In this document: positions 1-5,059 of the stretch, in pieces
How the letters are laid out: each line of letters opens with the position of its first letter
How positions within the stretch are numbered: position 1 is the stretch's first letter
Assembly: GCA_947445425.1 (NCBI GenBank)
Contig: CANFFA010000219.1
Coordinates: 1-5,059, forward strand
Reading direction: 5' to 3'
From: Paludibacteraceae bacterium
GTDB lineage: Bacteria > Bacteroidota > Bacteroidia > Bacteroidales > Paludibacteraceae
DNA: 5,059 nucleotides
Made by a program: the position numbers and the translations under genes
The notes under the pieces: model-generated
What the model saw: the letters and a program-made list of their open reading frames with translations, nothing else
Told to the model about the DNA's origin: nothing
The model's database searches: none

Positions 1-1
1 G

Positions 2-109
2 CATTTGACCTGTAATTTTAAGCGAATGGTAAAATTATTCAACGGTCAAATTAAAGAGGTATATCCTCATATTCAACACGATACTAATTTCCGTTCAGAC
101 ACTATATAG
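2..109 (+). CDS. Possible C-terminal end of a DDE transposase (partial)
   Basis: The frame starting at position 2 is open from the window edge to a TAG at 107-109 and encodes about 35 residues. It contains the stretch CNFKRMVKLFNG, which resembles the YNLKRxIxxLG-type segment close to the C-terminus of IS1182-like and related DDE transposases. The rest is basic and polar. The gene would begin before the window. The frame differs from that of the SUMF1-fold sequence that follows and shows none of its motifs, so it is not simply the missing start of that gene. The assignment rests on a short pattern recalled from the family, not on catalytic residues, none of which fall inside the window. It could also be an unrelated chance open frame. 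Confidence 0.3.
   Translation, partial: HLTCNFKRMVKLFNGQIKEVYPHIQHDTNFRSDTI
90..102 (+). mobile_element. Candidate right end of an insertion sequence
   Basis: The sequence CCGTTCAGACAC, read in reverse as GTGTCTGAACGG, has the look of a terminal inverted repeat of several IS families. It ends exactly where SUMF1 homology begins at 103 (residues YIGKTEVT). The possible transposase tail lies directly upstream on the same strand. The other end of the element is outside the window, so the repeat cannot be paired and no target duplication can be verified. One point against is that the putative transposase frame would run a few bases past this end before its stop. Confidence 0.25.
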
Positions 110-666
110 GGAAAACTGAAGTAACACATACTTTGTGGACAAAAATAATGGGCATTGATTCCTATTACCAGAAGAATGATAGTTTACCGGTTTCTAGTGT
201 CAGCTGGATGAAAGTAGAGGAATTTATAAATACTTTGAATGAACTCACAGGACAGCATTACCGTCTCCCTACTGAGGCAGAATGGGAATATGCAGCAGGT
301 GGAGGTGAGCGTGTTGGGACAATTTTTTCAGGGACGAATTCCGAAAAGAAGCTAGGTGAATATGCTTGGACTTCCGAAAATTCTAATGCTACCGCTCATC
401 CAGTGGCTACCAAAAAGCCCAATAGACTAGGACTATATGATATGTCAGGGAATGTATGGGAATGGTGTAGCGATTGGTTGGGGCCGTATTCTAAATTGCC
501 ACAAATTAATCCTCACGGAGCGATTGATGGTATACGTCGCGCCCATAGAGGTGGTTCATGGATTAATCCAGCTTTTATATCGAATATCAAACGCCGTGGA
601 GGGTATGATGAAAATAGCTTTACAACGCGTTTCGGATTTAGACTGGCCATGAGTGTGAAGAAATAA
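103..666 (+). pseudogene. SUMF1/formylglycine-generating-enzyme-fold protein, 5'-truncated
   Basis: This is the C-terminal part of an FGE-sulfatase (SUMF1) fold protein. In order the sequence shows the family's EVTxxLW motif (118-138), RLPTEAEWEY (262-291), GLYDMSGNVWEWCSDW (430-477), RGGSW (547-561) and the closing GFR (634-642), ending in TAA. The frame is open from 88, but there is no ATG until 148. A TTG at 133 is simply the Leu of the conserved THTLW segment, so starting there is artificial. The N-terminal part, normally containing a signal or lipoprotein peptide and the FxMG motif, is absent; about 187 codons remain against roughly 220-350 in family members. At the positions of the two catalytic cysteines of true FGE (C336 and C341 in the human enzyme) there are Asn (565-567) and Ser (580-582), so sulfatase activation is unlikely. 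Bacteroidota carry many such non-catalytic SUMF1 proteins of unknown role. Probably non-functional here. Confidence 0.75.
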
Positions 667-817
667 ATTTGAACCATTAAACATATTGTCCACTTTGCTT
701 AGTCCACTTCTGTTTTCGAACGCAAATTCGCAAATCAAAAAACAGTATTTGCGTTTATTTGCGGAATTTACGTTCAAAAAAAACGTCGATTTTTAGGTGC
801 CACTACTGATATATATT
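667..817. other. Intergenic region between the SUMF1-fold remnant and the HTCS gene
   Basis: This 151-base gap is AT-rich. It holds the inverted repeat at 718-775, an A8 run at 776-783, and a short direct repeat GTCCACTT (688-695 and 702-709). Any promoter for the HTCS should lie here. The only exact match to the Bacteroidota -7 consensus TAnnTTTG is TAAATTTG at 664-671, overlapping the upstream stop codon and lacking a convincing -33 TTG, so I do not call it. No Shine-Dalgarno sequence precedes 818, which is normal for this phylum. Confidence 0.5.
718..775. repeat. Imperfect inverted repeat with four CGCAAAT copies
   Basis: The left arm (718-735) and right arm (757-775) are complementary over about 17 pairs, with one mismatch and one bulged base, around a 21-base loop. 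Inside it the 7-mer CGCAAAT occurs directly at 721-727 and 729-735 and inverted at 747-753 and 757-763, so alternative shorter stems are also possible. In the + strand transcript the arms are flanked by U-rich sequence on the 5' side (713-716) and an A8 run on the 3' side (776-783). That is the opposite of an intrinsic terminator, which needs U after the stem. It sits 43 bases before the HTCS start codon, so an operator or a 5' leader structure is possible. No regulator can be named. Confidence 0.6.
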
Positions 818-1066
818 ATGAGAAAGAATATACTGTTTTTCAAAAATTTACTCAGCATAATTGCATTGTTCATCATGGCATCGTTTTCTGCAAGTGCGGG
901 AAACGATTTGCTGTTTAAGCACTTGACGGTGATGAATGGATTGATTCACAATAGTGTAAGGGATATCGTTCAAGATCGTTCAGGATTTATTTGGATAGGA
1001 ACCCAGCAAGGCTTGAATCGATTTGATGGTTATAAAGTAGATGCTTATCAAAAAAAGGAGGATTAG
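818..1066 (+). CDS. HTCS N-terminal fragment: signal peptide and first propeller blade
   Basis: These 82 codons are the start of the HTCS gene, ended by an in-frame TAG. The ATG at 818 is preferred over an upstream in-frame GTG at 797 because it places a classic signal peptide at the very N-terminus: basic MRK, a hydrophobic core (about residues 5-23) and a probable cleavage site after SASA (residue 27). The mature part carries a typical Reg_prop blade, with N45-S46-V47 leading into the D-x-x-G-FIWIGT element and GLNRFDGY (residues 45-72), which normally opens the two-propeller periplasmic sensor. The reading frame continues unchanged after the TAG into the remaining propeller, so this is one gene rather than a separate small protein. 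On its own the fragment would be a secreted, unfoldable single blade. Low-level readthrough or an error in the sequence would restore the full product. Confidence 0.75.
   Translation: MRKNILFFKNLLSIIALFIMASFSASAGNDLLFKHLTVMNGLIHNSVRDIVQDRSGFIWIGTQQGLNRFDGYKVDAYQKKED
1064..1066 (+). other. In-frame amber stop at codon 83 of the HTCS gene
   Basis: The frame set by ATG 818 reads Gln-Lys-Lys-Glu-Asp-TAG-Phe-Ser-Ala-Asp-Tyr and then stays open in the same frame to 5051. No insertion or deletion is needed to join the two parts, so this is a single-codon interruption. A one-base change from a sense codon such as CAG, AAG or GAG would explain it. It falls in the linker between the first and second propeller blades. 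Confidence 0.85.
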
Positions 1067-1099
1067 TTTTCGGCAGATTACACCAATCGCATTCGTAAA

Positions 1100-4000
1100 T
1101 TGGCCATTAAAGATCACTATATTTGGGTGGCTAACCACAAAGGTTTGGCTTGTTTTGATATTACAAGGACGAAATATGTAGACTTTATGGAGGAAACTCA
1201 CAACGCACTTTCTAATAAAGCGCAAATACAATCGGAATTTATTGATTCTAAAGGACGTATATGGATAGCTACAAAAGGGCGGATGGATTGTGCTTTGATT
1301 ACTGAAAGTTCGGAAGGGATCTTTTTGAAAAAACTTGCAATCGGTAAAAATTCATTCCTGAAATTTGAAGGGGAGTACGTCCCATATATTGTAGAATTGC
1401 CAGATGGACGTTTGGTAATCAGTGCTGATGATCATCTTTTAGAACTTCGAACCTCCTCTCAAAATCCTTCAAAACTCACTTCCAGAACCTTGATTTTACC
1501 TTGTCAAGGGATTAAAAGGATATTGTCGGATGGCGATAAATTATTGCTTTTCTATTCAAACAAAATGCTCTGCTGCAGCATAAAAAATGGAATTGTAGGG
1601 GAGATCGCTAAAATGAATTATCCGGATTGTACAATCAATGGGCTTGCTATTTCTACCAAGAATATTTGGATGTCAACGAATCAAGGCATTATGAAATTTG
1701 ATAGAAAACAAATTACCCAACCCATTGAATTGATTTCTCATTCTTTTATTGACGCTTATTCTGTGGGAAGTAATCACCAGTCTGGAATTTTTGTTGACAA
1801 TCAGAATAACTTATGGGTCAGTACTTGGTCTGGAGGTGTTTCATTTACAAGCCTTGATAAACCTAAATTTGATTTGGTGCGGTATTTACCCATCAACAAC
1901 AATAGGTTTTTACCCAGTGAATTTGTTTACGCTATTCATGAAGATGCAAACGGTAAAATTTATGTGGGTACTAAATTTGGCGGTATCTGTCAATTTAATA
2001 CACAAACTGCCACTTTTGATTATATCATCAATTTAAAAGAAAAATTACACATTGACGCCGTTGTTCCTTGTATTACTAGTGATGAAAATTGGATTTATGC
2101 TGTTGTTTCCGCTAATGCCTCTTCCGTTATTCGTATTCATAAGCAGACCAAAAAGATAGAACTTGTTAAATCTTTCCTGCCCAATACGGTTTTTTCTATG
2201 AGTTTTGATAATCATCATCAATTGTGGGTGGGGGTAATCAGTAAAGGTCTCTCCTGTCTTAAAATCGAGAATGGCAAGGTGGTAAGTGAAAAATTATTTA
2301 ACGCGAAGTACGAAACAGATAAGAAATTGTCTTCCAACCAAGTAAACTTTATTTTTAACGATAAGCAAAAAAATGAGCTCTTAGTCTCCACTGCAAATGG
2401 CCTTAATCGTTTGATGTTAAATGATAAAGGTGATGTTGAAGGTGTTGCCTACTATTTAGCCAGTAAAAAGAATTCTCATTCCCTCAGTAGTAATTATGTT
2501 TGGCCCATAGACAAGGAAAATGACTCAACCTATTGGGTTGGAACCTTGGGGAGTGGACTCAATCGGATCAGTATTGGAAAACGGGTGACGGGAATGGCTC
2601 AGTACAAGGCCGAACGTTTTGGCTTAAATGAAGGAGCCCCTAGTAATAATATTGAAAGCGTACAGGTGGATAAGTTTGGGAAAGTTTGGTGTGGCGGGCG
2701 TTATTTGTCTGTGTTTAATTACCAAACAAAAAAGTTTAAAACCTTTTCGGAAGAAGATGGTTTGCAAGGTTATTACTATGCAACTGGATCATCTTGCAAA
2801 ACGAAATCTGGGCTCTTATTTTTTGGTGGGATGAGTGGGATGAATTATTTCATGCCTGAAAAACGAGTTCCTGAACAAAAACATAAAATTGTATTCTCAA
2901 GAATTTATGTGAATGCTAAAGTCCTTGGTGTAGGGGATACTATGAATAGTAAAGTTTTGCTGGATAGTGATTTGCAATCTCAAAGAACAGTCAAATTACC
3001 TTACCCGAACAATAACGTCAAAATAGACTTTAGCTCTTTGACCTATTTTCACAACAGTCAAATCCAGTACCGTTATAAACTAGTAGCTCATGATAAAGAC
3101 TGGCGCTATACAGATGGGGAAAATCCACAATCCGCGTACGAGAGTTTACCGGCCAAGTCCTATCAATTTATTGTTCAAGTTGGAGATGGTGACCAATGGA
3201 TGGAGGATTCTGGTGCTTCTTTGGAATTGATCGTTCAGCCGCCTTGGTGGGGAACTGTTTGGGCCTATCTGATTTATTTGATTTTGATCGGATTGTTGTT
3301 GTATTATGGAACCATCTATTTTTATCGATGGATCAATATGAAGCGTCATATTGCTTTACAAGCACAACGTGAAAAGGATAAAGAAGAGTTGTTGGCGTTA
3401 AGGACAGACTTTTTTACCAATGTATCTCACGAATTTAAAACCCCTTTGACCCTTATCAATAGTGCTATTTCAGAATTTGAACTTGCAAATACTACACTAA
3501 AAGAAGATCGGTATTTCAATATCATCAAGCGAAATAATTTCAAATTGATTAACTTGATTGTCGATTTAATGGATTTTCAACGTTCTGATTCTTCCCAAAA
3601 GAAATTGAAGGCCAGAGAGATGGATGTTGTGAAATATCTCCGTGAAATTTACGAAGAGTTTATTCCTTGGGGTGAGAAATCGAAAATTGAGTTACAACTG
3701 ACCTTGCCCAATAATGAACTGTTTGCATGGGTGGATGTTGAAGTTTTGACAAAGATAATCTCAAATGTCATTTCCAATAGCCTTAGAAATACAGATGAGG
3801 GAGGATTAGTTGAAATTTCTCTCAGCACAGGAAAGCCAGAAGCGTACCAAACAAAGTATCAACAGAAGCTAAGTTTCTACGATGGACTTCCAGGGAGTCA
3901 ACATTTAATATTCTCGGTTCAGGATAACGGGGTGGGCATTGCAGCAGGCGCTCTTAAGGACGTTTTTGAACGCTTTCAAATGATTGAAGGAAAGAAAAGC

Positions 4001-5053
4001 ACGCAATTAGGCTCTGGTATTGGCTTGACGCTTGTCAAATCTTTGGTTAAATTACACCAAGGTGCACTGATATTGAGTAGCGAACAAAATGTAGGGACGG
4101 AATTTGTCTTTACCATTCCGCTTGACGATAATTATTTGTCCAATGGGCAAAAAGTCGAAAGCAATAATTTTAGCTCGCAAAATTATTTCAAGGATTATAA
4201 AATGCAGGTTTTTGATGAAGAGATCATACAATCTGAAGAGGAGGATGAAACCAAACAGCTTTTGCTCATTGTAGATGACAACCAGGAGATTTTATTGGTA
4301 TTGAATGAGCATTTTAAGAAGGATTATAATATTTTGTTGGCTTCTGATGGTGAAGAAGCACTGAAAGTTTGTAATGAAAAGATGCCTGATCTCATCATTT
4401 CTGACGTGATGATGCCGAAAATGGACGGACTTGAATTGTGCAGTAGAGTGAAATCTCAGATCAATACTTGTTTTATCCCCATTGTTTTATTAACGGCAAG
4501 GGATACTGTAGAACAGCAAATTGAAGGGATTGAAGAAGGGGCAGATGCTTATATCCCTAAGCCTTTTAATCTAGCTTTATTGCAATCAACTGTCAAGAAC
4601 CTCCTGAAAAGAAGGGAAAGTATGCTGCAAATCCTAAGATCGTCGGATGAAGGATCTATCATCACTGATGCAAAAGAGGAAGGTGGAGCTAGGCACAAAT
4701 ATGTAGACGAGAAAAACCAACAGTTTGTCGATAAGCTAAAATCCATTATTGAATTAAATCTCGAAAATGCCAATTATTCAATTGATGAACTCTGTCTTGC
4801 CATTGGTATTAGTCGAACCAGACTATATGCCCGGATGAAGAGCGTTACGAAGGATACACTTGGTGATTATATTCGTGAGATTAGGATGCAGAAGGCAGCT
4901 GAACTTTTAATATCAACAGACAGCCCTATTTATGAGGTGTCCGCTCGGGTAGGCTTTGCCAATGCTCCACATTTTAATCGCTCTTTCAAAGAGCGTTTTG
5001 GAATGTCGCCTACTGAATATGTGAAACGGGCTCTACATTCTGATACCCTGTAG
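1100..5053 (+). CDS. Hybrid two-component system sensor-regulator (HTCS), main body
   Basis: This is the rest of the HTCS gene; residue numbers count from ATG 818 (1411 residues including the TAG position, a usual HTCS length). Repeated Reg_prop blades (WVAN-GL, IWIAT, LWVST, IYVGT, LWVGV, YWVGT-GLNR) run to about residue 720 and form the periplasmic ligand sensor. A Y_Y_Y domain follows (about 730-808), then WW 810-811 and a membrane helix (about 814-836). The cytoplasmic part has HisKA with phospho-acceptor His871 in SHEFKTPLT; HATPase with Asn987, the DNGVG loop (1036-1040) and GSGIGL (from 1065); and a receiver with Asp1153-Asp1154, phospho-acceptor Asp1196, Thr1226 and Lys1248. The C-terminus is an AraC-type double HTH (about 1305-1405) ending in the GFANAPHFNRSFKERFGMSPTEY signature. 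All key residues are present. Such proteins usually detect oligosaccharides and activate polysaccharide-utilisation genes, but none are visible here. The marked start is a TTG after the amber codon; the first ATG is at 1187. Either start would lack the signal peptide, so neither is likely to be the natural one. Confidence 0.9.
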   Translation: MAIKDHYIWVANHKGLACFDITRTKYVDFMEETHNALSNKAQIQSEFIDSKGRIWIATKGRMDCALITESSEGIFLKKLAIGKNSFLKFEGEYVPYIVELPDGRLVISADDHLLELRTSSQNPSKLTSRTLILPCQGIKRILSDGDKLLLFYSNKMLCCSIKNGIVGEIAKMNYPDCTINGLAISTKNIWMSTNQGIMKFDRKQITQPIELISHSFIDAYSVGSNHQSGIFVDNQNNLWVSTWSGGVSFTSLDKPKFDLVRYLPINNNRFLPSEFVYAIHEDANGKIYVGTKFGGICQFNTQTATFDYIINLKEKLHIDAVVPCITSDENWIYAVVSANASSVIRIHKQTKKIELVKSFLPNTVFSMSFDNHHQLWVGVISKGLSCLKIENGKVVSEKLFNAKYETDKKLSSNQVNFIFNDKQKNELLVSTANGLNRLMLNDKGDVEGVAYYLASKKNSHSLSSNYVWPIDKENDSTYWVGTLGSGLNRISIGKRVTGMAQYKAERFGLNEGAPSNNIESVQVDKFGKVWCGGRYLSVFNYQTKKFKTFSEEDGLQGYYYATGSSCKTKSGLLFFGGMSGMNYFMPEKRVPEQKHKIVFSRIYVNAKVLGVGDTMNSKVLLDSDLQSQRTVKLPYPNNNVKIDFSSLTYFHNSQIQYRYKLVAHDKDWRYTDGENPQSAYESLPAKSYQFIVQVGDGDQWMEDSGASLELIVQPPWWGTVWAYLIYLILIGLLLYYGTIYFYRWINMKRHIALQAQREKDKEELLALRTDFFTNVSHEFKTPLTLINSAISEFELANTTLKEDRYFNIIKRNNFKLINLIVDLMDFQRSDSSQKKLKAREMDVVKYLREIYEEFIPWGEKSKIELQLTLPNNELFAWVDVEVLTKIISNVISNSLRNTDEGGLVEISLSTGKPEAYQTKYQQKLSFYDGLPGSQHLIFSVQDNGVGIAAGALKDVFERFQMIEGKKSTQLGSGIGLTLVKSLVKLHQGALILSSEQNVGTEFVFTIPLDDNYLSNGQKVESNNFSSQNYFKDYKMQVFDEEIIQSEEEDETKQLLLIVDDNQEILLVLNEHFKKDYNILLASDGEEALKVCNEKMPDLIISDVMMPKMDGLELCSRVKSQINTCFIPIVLLTARDTVEQQIEGIEEGADAYIPKPFNLALLQSTVKNLLKRRESMLQILRSSDEGSIITDAKEEGGARHKYVDEKNQQFVDKLKSIIELNLENANYSIDELCLAIGISRTRLYARMKSVTKDTLGDYIREIRMQKAAELLISTDSPIYEVSARVGFANAPHFNRSFKERFGMSPTEYVKRALHSDTL

Positions 5054-5059
5054 GTCCAC

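Noticed and set aside
664..671. TAAATTTG matching the Bacteroidota -7 promoter consensus TAnnTTTG.
   Set aside because: No supporting -33 TTG at the expected 17-23 base spacing, it overlaps the upstream stop codon, and such 8-mers are common in AT-rich DNA.
688..709. Direct repeat GTCCACTT (688-695, 702-709), with GTCCAC again at the window end (5054-5059).
   Set aside because: Too short to separate from chance, and the third copy is cut off by the window edge.
718..796. Inverted repeat followed by T5 at 790-794 as a rho-independent terminator for the upstream gene.
   Set aside because: The stem is followed by eight A residues, not U, and the T5 lies 15 bases beyond the stem.
797..817. GTG at 797 as the start of the HTCS.
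   Set aside because: It would add seven residues before a complete, canonical signal peptide beginning at ATG 818; the ATG is the better start.
1050..1066. Slippery heptamer A AAA AAG (1051-1057) in the correct frame, next to AGGAGG (1056-1061), immediately before the TAG, suggesting programmed -1 frameshifting.
   Set aside because: A -1 shift would pass the TAG but meet a TAA at 1096-1098, whereas the rest of the HTCS is in the original frame. Frameshifting therefore cannot restore the protein, and the AGGAGG overlaps rather than precedes the slip site at the stimulatory distance.
980..1231. Minus-strand open frame of about 83 codons across the amber region.
   Set aside because: It lies entirely antisense to the HTCS coding sequence, has no recognisable motif, and reads as a shadow frame.

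Overview
The window looks like Bacteroidota DNA. It is AT-rich, genes have no clear Shine-Dalgarno sequences, and the main gene is a hybrid two-component system (HTCS) of the kind found almost only in that phylum: periplasmic beta-propeller sensor, Y_Y_Y domain, one membrane pass, histidine kinase, receiver and AraC-type HTH in one chain. I cannot name a genus from sequence alone.

Layout, all on the + strand. Positions 1-109 hold an open frame without a visible start that may be the tail of a DDE transposase. A sequence resembling an insertion-sequence end stops near 102. From 103 to 666 runs the C-terminal part of a formylglycine-generating-enzyme/SUMF1-fold protein. Its recognisable homology starts abruptly at 103 with no proper start codon, so the gene appears 5'-truncated, possibly by the mobile element. 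Positions 667-817 are intergenic and contain a strong imperfect inverted repeat (718-775) built from four copies of the 7-mer CGCAAAT. From 818 to 5053 lies one HTCS reading frame of 1412 codons including the stop, broken once by an in-frame TAG at 1064-1066 (codon 83). The window ends six bases after its stop codon.

How the parts relate. HTCS proteins normally sense glycan fragments in the periplasm and activate nearby polysaccharide-utilisation genes, but no susC/susD or glycosidase gene is visible here, so the target is unknown. Taken at face value, both neighbours are damaged: the SUMF1-fold gene has lost its 5' end and the HTCS is cut after its signal peptide and first propeller blade. 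This suggests a decaying accessory locus, or a sequencing error at the TAG. Apart from that codon the HTCS is intact and all its kinase, receiver and DNA-binding residues are present, so the lesion is recent, artefactual or tolerated. I see no convincing novel system. The points most worth checking are the lone amber codon, the inverted-repeat cluster just upstream of the HTCS, and the junction near 102.
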